Below, piece by piece: positions 26,292 to 35,859 of a stretch of 64,000 nucleotides of DNA. The translations under genes and the position numbers were made by a program. Within the stretch, counting starts at the first letter, position 1, and each line of letters opens with the position of its first letter. Source of the stretch: Butyrivibrio sp. MC2013 (GTDB lineage: Bacteria; Bacillota; Clostridia; Lachnospirales; Lachnospiraceae); the NCBI RefSeq assembly GCF_000424585.1, contig NZ_KE384211.1:1-64000 (forward strand), written 5' to 3'. The notes beneath the pieces are model-generated. The model was not told the origin of the DNA. It saw only the letters and a list, made by a program, of their open reading frames with translations, and did not search any database.

Positions 26292-28541
26292 ATGGAAGAA
26301 CAGCGTATTATCCGAAGTGAATATTCGGAGATAATGCAGAAATCATATATTGACTACGCTATGAGCGTAATCGTATCCAGGGCTCTACCTGATATCAGGG
26401 ACGGCCTTAAGCCCGTTCAGAGGCGTACCCTCTATGATATGTATGAGCTGGGCATCAGATATGACAGACCTTATAGAAAAAGTGCCCGTATAGTAGGCGA
26501 TACCATGGGTAAATATCATCCCCATGGTGACAGCTCCATATATGACTGTCTGGTTGTCATGGCCCAGAATTTTAAGAAGGGTCTGCCATTGGTAGACGGT
26601 CATGGCAACTTTGGTACCATAGAAGGCGACGGCGCGGCTGCCATGAGGTATACCGAGGCAAGACTGTCTAAGGTGACCCAGGAGAATTTTCTTGCTGACC
26701 TGGACAAGGATATAGTGGACTTTATACCCAATTTTGATGCCACTGAAAAGGAGCCCTCTGTACTGCCTGTTAAGATACCCAATTTTCTGATAAACGGCTC
26801 GGAAGGTATCGCGGTAGGTATGGCTACCAGTACACCGCCTCACAATCTGGCTGAAGTGATAGATGCCGAGATAGCCCTGATGCAGGATGAGACCCTCTCT
26901 ACTGCCAAGCTGATGCACTATATCAAGGGACCTGATTTCCCTACAGGCGGTATAGTGATCAACAAGGACGAGCTAAGGGCTATTTATGAGACAGGCGAAG
27001 GCAAGATCAGGATCCGCGGAAGAGTAGAGACTGAGAAGGCAAGGAACGGTCATATCAACCTGGTGATCACAGAGATCCCTTATACCATGATCGGTGCAGG
27101 CATATCCAAGTTCTGTGCAGATGTGGCTGCTCTTGCTGAAAAGAAGATCACAAATGACATAATAGACATTTCCAACCAGTCCTCCAAGGAAGGTGTCCGC
27201 ATAGTCATAGAGCTAAAAAAGGACACTGATGTTGAGAACTTTACCAATCTCTTATACAAGAAGACTAAGCTGGAAGATACCTTTGGTGTCAATATGCTGG
27301 CTATATCCGGCGGAAGACCTGAGACGCTGGGACTTAAGGCTGCTCTTCAGGCTTCCATTGATTTCCAGTTTGAGACCTCAGAGAGGAAATACAGGACTCT
27401 TCTGAAAAAGGAGCTTGAAAAGAAGGAGATCCAGGAAGGTCTTATCAAGGCTTGCAATGTTATAGACCTGGTAATAGAGATCCTAAGGGGGTCGAAGGAC
27501 CGTCCTCAGGCAAAGAACTGCCTTGTAAACGGTGTGACAGAGGGAATTAATTTCAAGTCCAGAGAATCCAGAGTGATGGCTGAGCAGCTCCATTTTACAG
27601 AAAGACAGGCAGATGCCATCCTGGAGATGAGACTCTACAGACTCATAGGTCTGGAGCTGGATGCCCTGGTCAAGGAGCACGAGAATACTGTAGCTAATAT
27701 CTACAGATATGAGGATATACTGGAAGACAGGACCAGCATGTCTATGGTCATCCAGGAAGAGCTCAGGGCTATCAGAAGCGAATACAAGACAAGGAGAAAG
27801 ACAGAGATAGGCCAGTACGACGAGGCTGTTTATGAAGAAAAGCCCGAAGCCGAAATAGATGTTGCCTTTGTCATGGACAGATTCGGATATGCCAAGACTA
27901 TTGATGCAGGAACCTATGACAAGAATCTTGAAGCTGTAAAGAGCGACTTTAAGTATCACTTTATTATGAAGAATACCGGTAAGGTCTGCATCTTTACCAG
28001 CAGTGGCCAGCTCCATACAGTCAAGGCTTCAGATCTGCCCCAGGGCAGGCTCAGGGACAAGGGTGTGCCTATTGACAATGTCTCAGGCTTTGATTCATCC
28101 AAGGAGACTATCATCACGGTCATGAGCCAGTCCAGCATCAACCTGTATAAGCTCCTCTTTGTAACAGCTGATGCCTATATCAAGCAGGTAGGCGGCGGTG
28201 AGTTTGATGTATCAAGAAGGACCGTTGCCGCTACCAAGCTTTCTGACAAGGATGAGCTGGTATGCGTTCATCCCATTAAGGGTGAGGAAAGCGTGGTATT
28301 AGAATCCGAAAACGGCTTTTGCCTCAGATTCCTCCTTGATGAAGTACCGGAACAAAAGAAGACTGCAGCAGGTGTACATGGTATGAACCTGGCAGCAAAA
28401 GATAAGATCAAAAATGCATATCTCCTTGGCGCTATGGAAGAAAGGACCGAGAAGATATCAGGAATAAAGACAGACCTTGGAAGCTTAAAGATAGCCGGCA
28501 GAAACGGCAAGGGCAGCAAGGTAAAGAAACAGAAAGGATAA
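26292..28541 (+). CDS. Type IIA DNA topoisomerase subunit A (ParC/GyrA type)
   Basis: A 749-residue breakage-reunion subunit. The catalytic tyrosine is Y120 (AAMRYTEA). The quinolone-resistance region is HPHGDSSIYD (S81, D85), unaltered. The C-terminal beta-pinwheel is present, but where gyrases have QRRGGKG there is only LPQGRLRDKG, a degenerate box. This is the pattern of topoisomerase IV subunits, so relaxation/decatenation is more likely than supercoiling. It is cotranscribed with the B subunit (35-base gap) and ends in a Lys/Gly-rich tail. Inserted between recG and rsmD relative to the usual order. Confidence 0.87.
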   Translation: MEEQRIIRSEYSEIMQKSYIDYAMSVIVSRALPDIRDGLKPVQRRTLYDMYELGIRYDRPYRKSARIVGDTMGKYHPHGDSSIYDCLVVMAQNFKKGLPLVDGHGNFGTIEGDGAAAMRYTEARLSKVTQENFLADLDKDIVDFIPNFDATEKEPSVLPVKIPNFLINGSEGIAVGMATSTPPHNLAEVIDAEIALMQDETLSTAKLMHYIKGPDFPTGGIVINKDELRAIYETGEGKIRIRGRVETEKARNGHINLVITEIPYTMIGAGISKFCADVAALAEKKITNDIIDISNQSSKEGVRIVIELKKDTDVENFTNLLYKKTKLEDTFGVNMLAISGGRPETLGLKAALQASIDFQFETSERKYRTLLKKELEKKEIQEGLIKACNVIDLVIEILRGSKDRPQAKNCLVNGVTEGINFKSRESRVMAEQLHFTERQADAILEMRLYRLIGLELDALVKEHENTVANIYRYEDILEDRTSMSMVIQEELRAIRSEYKTRRKTEIGQYDEAVYEEKPEAEIDVAFVMDRFGYAKTIDAGTYDKNLEAVKSDFKYHFIMKNTGKVCIFTSSGQLHTVKASDLPQGRLRDKGVPIDNVSGFDSSKETIITVMSQSSINLYKLLFVTADAYIKQVGGGEFDVSRRTVAATKLSDKDELVCVHPIKGEESVVLESENGFCLRFLLDEVPEQKKTAAGVHGMNLAAKDKIKNAYLLGAMEERTEKISGIKTDLGSLKIAGRNGKGSKVKKQKG

Positions 28542-28546
28542 TCCTA

Positions 28547-29113
28547 ATGAGAGTAATAGCAGGAGAAGCTAGAAGCGTACCACTTGTAACACCTGAAGGA
28601 GAAGATACAAGGCCTACCCAGGACAGGATCAAGGAAACACTTTTTAATATGATCCAGATGCAGGTGCCGGGCTCTATATTCATAGACCTGTATTCAGGAA
28701 GTGGTTCCATAGGAGTGGAAGCCATATCAAGAGGTGCTGCCCATGCTTATTTTGTAGACAGAGGCGTCAAGCCCATCAGCTGTATTACAGCCAATGTCCA
28801 CAAATGCCATTTTGATGACAAGGCGACTATTATCAAAAAGGACGTATCCATTGCCCTCAGGTCTATTCACGAAAAGGAAGCGGATATAATATATATCGAT
28901 CCTCCATATGACGGCGGACTTTATGAGCATACACTCAGAACTCTCTATTCCATGCCCTATGTCAGTGAATATACCATGATCATCTGCGAGGCTGATATTA
29001 ACGAGGACTTCTCCTTTGCTGAGGGATTGGGCTATGAGATCACAAGAGAAAAACTCTACAAGAACAACAAGCATGTGTTCCTGAAGAAGAGAAATATAAA
29101 CAGGGCGCTTTGA
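28547..29113 (+). CDS. rsmD: 16S rRNA (guanine-966 N2) methyltransferase RsmD
   Basis: A 188-residue SAM-dependent methyltransferase acting on 16S rRNA in the assembling 30S subunit. It begins MRVIAGEARSVPL and continues TRPTQDRIKETLFNM, with the SAM-binding loop DLYSGSGSIGVEA and the catalytic DPPY motif (YIDPPYDGG). It is followed by coaD, the usual neighbour. It starts five bases after the topoisomerase stop, so it is likely cotranscribed. Confidence 0.93.
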   Translation: MRVIAGEARSVPLVTPEGEDTRPTQDRIKETLFNMIQMQVPGSIFIDLYSGSGSIGVEAISRGAAHAYFVDRGVKPISCITANVHKCHFDDKATIIKKDVSIALRSIHEKEADIIYIDPPYDGGLYEHTLRTLYSMPYVSEYTMIICEADINEDFSFAEGLGYEITREKLYKNNKHVFLKKRNINRAL

Positions 29114-29125
29114 TGGGAGGTAATT

Positions 29126-29623
29126 ATGAAAGTAGCTGTTTATCCTGGATCCTTTGATCCTATTACTCTGGGGCACCTTGATATTATCCGCAGAGCATCA
29201 GTGATGTTTGACAAGCTGATCGTAGTCGTGATGAAGAACTCTGCCAAGACTTCATTGTTTTCGCCTGATGAACGTGTTAAAATGATAGAGGATTGTGTGG
29301 GGGATTTGGATAATATAACAGTAGATTCATATGATGGTCTGCTGATAGATTATTGCAAAAAGGAACAGATCCACATTGTTTTGAGGGGGCTGCGTGCTAT
29401 TACTGATTTTGAGTATGAGCTGCAGATCGCACAAACTAATCGTGAGTTATCCCATAATAACGTCGATACTGTATTTCTGACCACCAATTTGATCTATTCA
29501 TACCTTAGCAGCTCATCTGTTAAGGAGATAGCCGGATATGACGGAGATGTGTCCGGTATGGTTACGGAAAACGTGCTGGAGAGGCTGCGGGAGAAATACG
29601 GCCATAACAGCAAGGGGAATTAA
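29126..29623 (+). CDS. coaD: Phosphopantetheine adenylyltransferase CoaD
   Basis: A 165-residue enzyme for the fourth step of CoA synthesis, adenylating 4'-phosphopantetheine. The nucleotidyltransferase motif is YPGSFDPITLGHLDII (T/HxGH). The second conserved region is LRGLRAITDFEYELQIA, and the C-terminal YSYLSSSSVKEIAGYDGD is present. Strong ribosome site GGGAGG. CoaE, the next and last step, is also in this window at 54.8 kb. Confidence 0.96.
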   Translation: MKVAVYPGSFDPITLGHLDIIRRASVMFDKLIVVVMKNSAKTSLFSPDERVKMIEDCVGDLDNITVDSYDGLLIDYCKKEQIHIVLRGLRAITDFEYELQIAQTNRELSHNNVDTVFLTTNLIYSYLSSSSVKEIAGYDGDVSGMVTENVLERLREKYGHNSKGN

Positions 29624-29648
29624 TTCTATATTTATGTGAGGAGCCTTT

Positions 29649-30347
29649 ATGACCAACAAGATTGAACAGGTTATCGACGAGATCGAAGCATACATTGACG
29701 GATGCAAATCAGTACCTTTCTCCAATAACAGCATTATTGTGGACAAGGAACAGATCATGGAGCTGATCCGTGAGCTCAGGACCAAGACTCCTGACGAGAT
29801 CAAGCGTTATCAGAAGATCGTATCCAATAAGGAGGCTATCCTGAATGATGCCAGGGGCAAGGCTCAGCAGCTTCTCGAAGATGCCAAGGCTCAGACCAAT
29901 GAACTTATAAGCGAACACGAGATCATGCGCCAGGCTTATGATCAGGCCAGTGAGATCGTATCCTCTGCTGCAACCAAGGCGCAGCAGATCATAGACGGAG
30001 CAGGCAATGAAGCCAATAGTCTGAAGGCTCAGGCTGTTTCCTATACAGACCAGCTTCTGGCTGAAGTGCAGAATGTCCTGCAGAATTCCATCAATACTAC
30101 CAATGCTCATTATGAGCAGCTGCTGACAGATTTTACCAGCTTCGAAGAAATGGTTAGATCCAACAGAGCAGAACTGGTTCCTCCGCAGCCTGTAGCTGCA
30201 CCTGAGACTTATCCTATGCAGGATGGACAGACATATTTGGATCAGAGCACGGCTTTTGATCAGACTTATGACGCAGCTTCCCCAGCTGCAGCGGATAACG
30301 CAGGAGAGATGGCTGCTATTGCAGGCGCTGCAGAGCCGACTGTATAA
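29649..30347 (+). CDS. Coiled-coil protein of unknown function (annotated in relatives as ATPase-like)
   Basis: A 232-residue protein. Residues about 1-165 are a long helical, coiled-coil region with many A/Q/E heptad positions (KEAILNDARGKAQQLLEDAK, then AATKAQQIIDGAG), similar in texture to ATP synthase b/H subunits or DivIVA-type filaments. The last ~60 residues are Pro/Ala-rich and low-complexity. No catalytic motif is seen. It follows coaD by 25 bases. A structural or division-associated role is possible, but not shown. Confidence 0.7.
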   Translation: MTNKIEQVIDEIEAYIDGCKSVPFSNNSIIVDKEQIMELIRELRTKTPDEIKRYQKIVSNKEAILNDARGKAQQLLEDAKAQTNELISEHEIMRQAYDQASEIVSSAATKAQQIIDGAGNEANSLKAQAVSYTDQLLAEVQNVLQNSINTTNAHYEQLLTDFTSFEEMVRSNRAELVPPQPVAAPETYPMQDGQTYLDQSTAFDQTYDAASPAAADNAGEMAAIAGAAEPTV

Positions 30348-30380
30348 AATCCATTAACATCATATGACGACTGGATATAG

Positions 30381-30412
30381 GCGGCCTGAGTAAAATCGGG
30401 CCGCATTATTTT
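30381..30412 (+). terminator. Weak terminator candidate after the coiled-coil gene
   Basis: GCGGCC (30381-30386) pairs with GGCCGC (30399-30404), followed by ATTATTTTA. The stem is short and the T-run interrupted. Confidence 0.45.
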
Positions 30413-30444
30413 ATGCACAACATATGTGCCAATTAGGAGAGCTA

Positions 30445-31209
30445 ATGCAAAGACTGGACAAATTTCTGGCTGACAGAGGCCTGGGTACAAGGAAGCAGAT
30501 AAAGGATCTGATAAAGAATGGTACCATATCTGTTAACGGTGATGTGATCTATAAGGCAGACACTCATATTGATGAGACTACTGACCATGTGTATTACATG
30601 GGAGAAGAGCTTGTATACGAAAAAAACAGATATTATATATTAAATAAACCCTCAGGTGTGATCACAGCTACAAATGATAAAAGAGCTGCTACTGTCCTGG
30701 ACCTCCTTGAAGGCGAGAATACAAAAGGCCTTTCTCCTGTGGGACGCCTGGATATAGATACAGAGGGACTCCTTATCATAACAGATGACGGTGCTTTGAA
30801 TCATTACCTTCTAAGTCCCTCTCATCATGTTGAAAAGGAATATGAGGTACATCTGAGACATGATATAACAGACAAGGATATTGAAAAGCTCATAAAGGGC
30901 GTAGATATCGGTGATCGAAGGAAGGACAACAGCCCTGATATCACTCTTCCTGCAAAATGCAGAAGAGGAGAATATGGGGAAGGCGCAGATCCCGTAATAT
31001 ATCTGGCTATCTGCGAAGGACGTTTTCATCAGGTTAAGCGCATGCTGGAAGCTGTCGGCAATGAAGTGACAGCTCTAAAACGTGTCAGGATGGGAGGCCT
31101 TAGTCTCCCTGCGGACCTTGAGATATCTGAATACAGGAGACTCACAGCTGATGAGCTGACTCTCCTAAAGAAGACTGATGATTTAATCGTGGATAATTTG
31201 GAGGAATAA
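30445..31209 (+). CDS. Pseudouridine synthase of the RsuA family
   Basis: A 254-residue rRNA pseudouridine synthase. The N-terminal S4 RNA-binding domain (RLDKFLADRGLGTRKQIKDL) is followed by the catalytic domain with GRLDIDTEGLLIITDDG, whose aspartate is catalytic, and the RsuA-type FHQVKRMLEAVGNEVTALKR end. ATG 30445 with TAGGAGA upstream is preferred over 30424. The 16S U516-type target is inferred from the family. It overlaps the next gene by one base. Confidence 0.88.
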   Translation: MQRLDKFLADRGLGTRKQIKDLIKNGTISVNGDVIYKADTHIDETTDHVYYMGEELVYEKNRYYILNKPSGVITATNDKRAATVLDLLEGENTKGLSPVGRLDIDTEGLLIITDDGALNHYLLSPSHHVEKEYEVHLRHDITDKDIEKLIKGVDIGDRRKDNSPDITLPAKCRRGEYGEGADPVIYLAICEGRFHQVKRMLEAVGNEVTALKRVRMGGLSLPADLEISEYRRLTADELTLLKKTDDLIVDNLEE

Positions 31210-31811
31210 TGAGAAAAGCAGTAAAGGGTAGCAGGACATATATAGACAGTATGAGAAGGTATACAGGCATCAGGACAGGCATCATAGCGGGTGTGATCCT
31301 GGCTATATTCATAGCAGGCCTGATGATCTTTGGCAACAGACAAAATGCTCTTACAATAATAGCTATAGTGCTGTGCTTGCCCGGTGCCTGGAGCGCGGTC
31401 AATCTCTATATGTATTTGAGAGCTCACAAGATCTCTGACAGGGCCCTCGAGAGGATCGAAGGAGTCAAAGAAGGTCTGTATGTCCTCTATGACCTGTGTA
31501 TGACTTCAGAAAAGGGAAGCTATAATGTCTCTGCCATTACAGTAATGGAAAAGAATATCATAGGCTACAGCGAGGATGAGGATATGGATTCTCGTGACTG
31601 CCAGGAGCACATCAGAAATATGATAGCTCAGAGCGGCTATCATGACTATACCATCAAGATCTTTGACAATCTTGATAAGTTCTGTGACAGGCTGGGCGAA
31701 CTGGAAAAGCTAAGGATAGCCCACAAGATAGATCCCAAAGCCGTAGAAGATGCCTGGGTACCCGGTACCAAGCAGACTGTCAGCGGAATATTGCAGAGTG
31801 TATCCTTATAA
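31209..31811 (+). CDS. Conserved membrane protein of unknown function
   Basis: A 200-residue protein. Two transmembrane helices occupy about residues 23-41 and 48-67. A soluble C-terminal part follows (LERIEGVKEGLYVLYDL and onward). I do not recognise the family. It is translationally coupled to the RsuA-type gene (TAATG) and lies 16 bases before another pseudouridine synthase, so it is in the same transcript. Confidence 0.65.
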   Translation: MRKAVKGSRTYIDSMRRYTGIRTGIIAGVILAIFIAGLMIFGNRQNALTIIAIVLCLPGAWSAVNLYMYLRAHKISDRALERIEGVKEGLYVLYDLCMTSEKGSYNVSAITVMEKNIIGYSEDEDMDSRDCQEHIRNMIAQSGYHDYTIKIFDNLDKFCDRLGELEKLRIAHKIDPKAVEDAWVPGTKQTVSGILQSVSL

Positions 31812-31826
31812 GAGGCGGGAAGCATT

Positions 31827-32864
31827 ATGAAAGAGATCATAGTAGGTGATAATGAAGCCGGTAAGCGCCTGGACAAATTTCTGGGCCAGTATCTCTCTGA
31901 AGCCGGTAAGGGCTTTATATACAAGATGCTTAGAAAAAAGAATATAGTCCTCAACGGCCATAAGGCCGACGGCTCCGAAAAGCTTGCAAAGGGAGACAGT
32001 ATAAGGCTCTGGTTCTCTGATGAGACCTATCTTAAGCTTGTAAATCCTGCTGCCAGGCAGTCTGAAACAGAAGGCGGCGTAGATGCGGCAGAGTATGAGA
32101 GAGCCTATTCCGAACTAAAGGGCATAGAGATCCTCTTTGAAAATAAGGATATAATGATAGTTAATAAGCCTGCAGGCATCCTGACTCAGAAGGCTGCAGC
32201 AGGGGATATATCACTTAATGAGTGGCTGATAGGTTATTTATTGTATAAAAATGCAATAATAGCTAAGGATCTGGCTTTTTTTAAGCCCTCTGTATGCAAC
32301 AGGCTGGACCGTAATACTTCAGGACTGGTGATATGTTCAAAGAGCCTTACTGGAGCCAGAACAGCTGCCAGCCTTTTAAAAGACAGGAGTCTTAAGAAAT
32401 ACTACAGGACAGTGGTATCAGGTATCATCACAGAGCCTCTTGAGATCAGGGGTGTCCTGTCCAAGGATGAAAAGAATAATATCGTAAAGGTCAAAAATAT
32501 CCAGTCTAAAGACCCTGCTGCCAATATAGACACAGCTATCGTGCCTCTGGCAGTAAATAAGGCTGACAAGCTCACATATATAGAAGTGGAGCTAAGAACA
32601 GGCAAGACTCATCAGATAAGAGCTCATCTGGCATCCATAGGTCATCCTCTTATAGGTGATTCCAAATACGGTGACAGGGAGCTTAACAAGGCCTTTAGAG
32701 ACAGGTATGGGCTTAGATATCAGCTGCTCCATGCCTATAGAATGGAATTTCCGGGGGCTGATGAAGCTGCTCAGGAGATGGAAGATGAGCGCTCTGTATG
32801 GGACATGGTAATAGAATGTCCCCTTCCGCCTCTGGCAAAAAAAATCATAGAAGATCTGTTCTGA
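31827..32864 (+). CDS. Pseudouridine synthase of the RluA/RluC family
   Basis: A 345-residue 23S rRNA pseudouridine synthase. It has an S4 domain at the N-terminus (GKRLDKFLGQYLSEAGKGF, then RKKNIVLNG) and the catalytic motif NRLDRNTSGL with the active-site aspartate. The RluA-type ending TGKTHQIRAHLASIGHPLIGD is present. The asparagine in place of the common histidine before RLD occurs in Gram-positive relatives. Specific target uridines are not known. Confidence 0.9.
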   Translation: MKEIIVGDNEAGKRLDKFLGQYLSEAGKGFIYKMLRKKNIVLNGHKADGSEKLAKGDSIRLWFSDETYLKLVNPAARQSETEGGVDAAEYERAYSELKGIEILFENKDIMIVNKPAGILTQKAAAGDISLNEWLIGYLLYKNAIIAKDLAFFKPSVCNRLDRNTSGLVICSKSLTGARTAASLLKDRSLKKYYRTVVSGIITEPLEIRGVLSKDEKNNIVKVKNIQSKDPAANIDTAIVPLAVNKADKLTYIEVELRTGKTHQIRAHLASIGHPLIGDSKYGDRELNKAFRDRYGLRYQLLHAYRMEFPGADEAAQEMEDERSVWDMVIECPLPPLAKKIIEDLF

Positions 32865-32955
32865 TATATTGTGATCCGGCTGTTAACTGCATTTGACAGC
32901 TGCTTTTGCCTTTTCGTATGACTATATGTTTGTACTGTGATTTTGGAGGATATAT

Positions 32956-33492
32956 ATGGGGACTTGGACATCCAGAGGACTTAGAGGATCTGTTCTGGAA
33001 GAGATGATCAACAGGACCAATGAGAGCTATCTGGCCAGGGGCCTGGCTCTGATACAGAAGATCCCTACGCCCATTACTCCCATTAATATTGATAAAGAGA
33101 CCAGGCATATCACCTTGGCATATTTTGACCAAAAGTCCACTGTGGACTATATTGGTGCGGTCCAGGGGATTCCGGTGTGCTTTGATGCCAAGGAATGCAG
33201 CGTGGACACCTTTACTTTGCAGAATATCCATCCTCATCAGGTAGCCTTTATGGAGAACTTTGAGAAACAGGACGGCGTGGCTTTTTTTCTCATCTATTTC
33301 ACGGGAAGAGATGAATATTATTACCTGCCTTTCAGAGACCTAAAGGTCTTTTGGGACAGAAGAGAAAATGGGGGCAGAAAATCTTTTCGCTATGATGAAC
33401 TTGATGAAATGTATTTTATTCATCAGAGCGTCGATGGCCTGGTTCCTTATCTGGAGCCTTTGGCACTGGATCTGAAGCAAAGAGAAGCTTGA
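32956..33492 (+). CDS. recU: Holliday junction resolvase RecU
   Basis: A 178-residue RecU, the Gram-positive resolvase that cuts Holliday junctions after RuvAB has moved them. It starts WTSRGLRGSVLEEMI. Catalytic acidic residues are visible in STVDYIGAVQG and FDAKECS, with the FTLQNIHPHQV stem. RuvA, RuvB and RecG are also encoded in this window, but no ruvC is present, which fits a RecU-based system. Strong GGAGG ribosome site. Confidence 0.92.
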   Translation: MGTWTSRGLRGSVLEEMINRTNESYLARGLALIQKIPTPITPINIDKETRHITLAYFDQKSTVDYIGAVQGIPVCFDAKECSVDTFTLQNIHPHQVAFMENFEKQDGVAFFLIYFTGRDEYYYLPFRDLKVFWDRRENGGRKSFRYDELDEMYFIHQSVDGLVPYLEPLALDLKQREA

Positions 33493-33541
33493 AAACCGTA
33501 GCAAAATTAATGTTTCGCTTGATTAAATATAAGATTTTCTC

Positions 33542-33570
33542 TTCACTTTTACCATTTTAAGTGATATAAT
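33542..33570 (+). promoter_or_regulatory. Promoter of the OPT transporter gene
   Basis: TTCACT (33542-33547) and a perfect TATAAT (33565-33570) have a 17-base spacer. Confidence 0.6.
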
Positions 33571-33642
33571 TCCTCTTGTTGCGTTCAACGCGTTAAAGTT
33601 TCGACGCTTTGCCGCAAATTATTACAGAGGAGCTATTTTACT

Positions 33643-35532
33643 ATGGGAAATGAAGAATTCAAACCCTTTGTCCCGGCAGATAAGAAAGTATCTGAACTGA
33701 CCGTGACATCTGTTATTATCGGTATTTTGCTGGCTGTTATATTCGGCGCTGCAAATGCCTATCTTGGTCTGCGCGTAGGCATGACCGTATCTGCATCTAT
33801 TCCTGCAGCCGTTATTTCTATGGCTATTGTCAGGTATGTGCTTAAAAGAGATTCCATTCTTGAGAATAATATGGTCCAGACAATCGGATCTGCCGGCGAA
33901 GCAGTAGCTGCCGGTGCGATCTTTACAATGCCTGTACTCTTTTTATGGGCACAGGAGGGCGTGACAGGTAAGCCCAGTATCATCACTATCACAGCAATCT
34001 CATTGGTTGGTGGTATACTTGGCGTGCTCTTTATGATACCTCTTCGTAATGCTCTTATAGTCAAGGAGCATGGCAACCTTCCTTATCCTGAAGGAACAGC
34101 ATGTGCAGACGTACTGCTGGCAGGTGAAGAGGGCGGCGAAGGAGCCAAGCACGTATTCATGGGCCTTGGCGTATCTGCTCTTATCAAGTTTATCGTAGAT
34201 GGTCTTAAAGTCGCAGGCAGCGTTATCACTATCCCTGTAAAGGCTATGAAGACTGAGTTCTCCGGTGAAGTATATCCTGCACTTATTGGCGTAGGCTATA
34301 TCTGCGGTATCAAGATCTCGTCCTATATGTTTGCAGGTGGTCTCCTTGGATGGTTTGTCCTGATCCCTGCTATTGTGACCTTTGGCGCTGACACCGTGCT
34401 TTATCCCGGTACTGTTACCATCGGAGAGATGTATGCAGCAAACGGAGCAGGTGCCATCTGGTCCTCTTATATTAGATACATCGGCGCCGGAGCAGTTGCC
34501 TTTGGTGGTATCGTATCTCTGATCAGAGTACTTCCTATGATCTTTTCAGCATTTACATCCTCAGTCAAGGATATGACATCTGCTGATAAGGTAACAGGAG
34601 ACCTTCGTACCAACAAGAATCTCAGCAGCAAGCTGATCCTTGTTGTAACAGTGATCGTGGCTGTCCTTCTCTGGCTCCTGCCTGCTGTACCTGTTAATTT
34701 CATCGGAGCACTGCTGATCATCCTCTTTGGTTTCTTCTGTGCTACTGTATCCTCCAGAATGGTAGGACTGGTAGGCAGTTCCAATAACCCTGTTTCAGGT
34801 ATGGCTATTGCTACGCTGCTGTTCTCTACACTGATCCTGAAGTCTACAGGTCTTACTGGTGCTTCAGGCCTTATCGGAGCTATCTGTATCGGTTCTGTTA
34901 TCTGCATCATCGCAGGTGTTGCAGGTGATACTTCACAGGATCTTAAGACAGGTTACATCCTGGGCGCTACTCCCAGAAATCAGCAGATAGGTGAGCTTAT
35001 CGGTGTTATCGTATCAGCCTTCACAATAGGCGGCGTACTCCTCCTTCTGGATAAGGCGTGGGGCTTTGGTACACCTGAACTGGCTGCACCTCAGGCTACA
35101 CTTATGAAGATGATCACAGAAGGTGTTATGAATGGCAACCTTCCCTGGGCACTGATCATGATCGGTATCTTCGTAGGCGCTGCAATGCTGGTACTTAAAG
35201 TGCCGATCCTGCCTTTTGCTATCGGTCTGTATCTGCCTCTTGAGCTTTCTACTACAATCATGATCGGCGGTGCTATCCGTTATCTCATTGATCGTAGGAA
35301 TAATGATTCTGAAGAGAACAGCGAGACCTCTCATGGTATCCTTTTCTGTTCAGGACTTATTGCCGGAGAGGGTCTTATCGGAATCGTACTGGCTATCTTT
35401 GCAGTATTTGGATTTGATAAGGTCATCAATCTCTCATCCGTGCTGAACCTTGGCACAGTTGGTGGTATCATTGTACTGGCTGCTATTGTAGCTCTCGTAT
35501 TTAAGAGTGGTCTTAAGAAGAATGAAAAGTAA
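33643..35532 (+). CDS. OPT family oligopeptide transporter
   Basis: A 629-residue integral membrane transporter of the OPT family. These import small peptides or metal-chelate compounds using an ion gradient. About 15 membrane segments are predicted from the hydrophobic pattern. Typical stretches include GAANAYLGLRVGMTVSASIP and EHGNLPYPEGTACADVL. Its gene overlaps by 11 bases with a stand-alone PqqD-like gene. The ion used and the cargo are not visible. Confidence 0.92.
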   Translation: MGNEEFKPFVPADKKVSELTVTSVIIGILLAVIFGAANAYLGLRVGMTVSASIPAAVISMAIVRYVLKRDSILENNMVQTIGSAGEAVAAGAIFTMPVLFLWAQEGVTGKPSIITITAISLVGGILGVLFMIPLRNALIVKEHGNLPYPEGTACADVLLAGEEGGEGAKHVFMGLGVSALIKFIVDGLKVAGSVITIPVKAMKTEFSGEVYPALIGVGYICGIKISSYMFAGGLLGWFVLIPAIVTFGADTVLYPGTVTIGEMYAANGAGAIWSSYIRYIGAGAVAFGGIVSLIRVLPMIFSAFTSSVKDMTSADKVTGDLRTNKNLSSKLILVVTVIVAVLLWLLPAVPVNFIGALLIILFGFFCATVSSRMVGLVGSSNNPVSGMAIATLLFSTLILKSTGLTGASGLIGAICIGSVICIIAGVAGDTSQDLKTGYILGATPRNQQIGELIGVIVSAFTIGGVLLLLDKAWGFGTPELAAPQATLMKMITEGVMNGNLPWALIMIGIFVGAAMLVLKVPILPFAIGLYLPLELSTTIMIGGAIRYLIDRRNNDSEENSETSHGILFCSGLIAGEGLIGIVLAIFAVFGFDKVINLSSVLNLGTVGGIIVLAAIVALVFKSGLKKNEK

Positions 35533-35857
35533 TTATCTGGATTTTGTGCCAGTAAAGGCAAAGGACATACATCATACCTTTAGAGATAATGGCAATATAA
35601 CCCTTCTTGTAAGTCATAATTCCATGGTCGACAAGATTGCCCAAAAAGTATTTCACAAGGCTCCTGTCTCTACAGTAGACCTGGACGAAAACGGCAGTAC
35701 TGTCTGGTCTCTCATCGACGGCAAGCGTAGTATCTACGAGATAGGCCTTATAGTCAAAGAAAGGCTGGGAGAGAAGGCTGAGCCTCTCTTTCCAAGGCTG
35801 GTCCAGTTCTTCAAGCTGCTGGATGGCAATCATTATATCGAATTTAAAAAGTCCTAA
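35522..35857 (+). CDS. PqqD family (RRE-like) peptide-binding protein
   Basis: A 111-residue protein of the PqqD fold. It begins NYLDFVPVKAKDIHHTF, with the winged-helix core DENGSTVWSLIDGKRSIYEIGLIVKE, in which the STVW and G-x-x-S/T stretches are typical of PqqD. Such domains bind leader peptides in RiPP pathways. Here it stands alone directly after an OPT peptide transporter, with an 11-base overlap, so they are translated as a pair. ATG 35522 is chosen because the family core starts soon after. No peptide-modifying enzyme is adjacent. Confidence 0.78.
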   Translation: MKSNYLDFVPVKAKDIHHTFRDNGNITLLVSHNSMVDKIAQKVFHKAPVSTVDLDENGSTVWSLIDGKRSIYEIGLIVKERLGEKAEPLFPRLVQFFKLLDGNHYIEFKKS

Positions 35858-35859
35858 AC

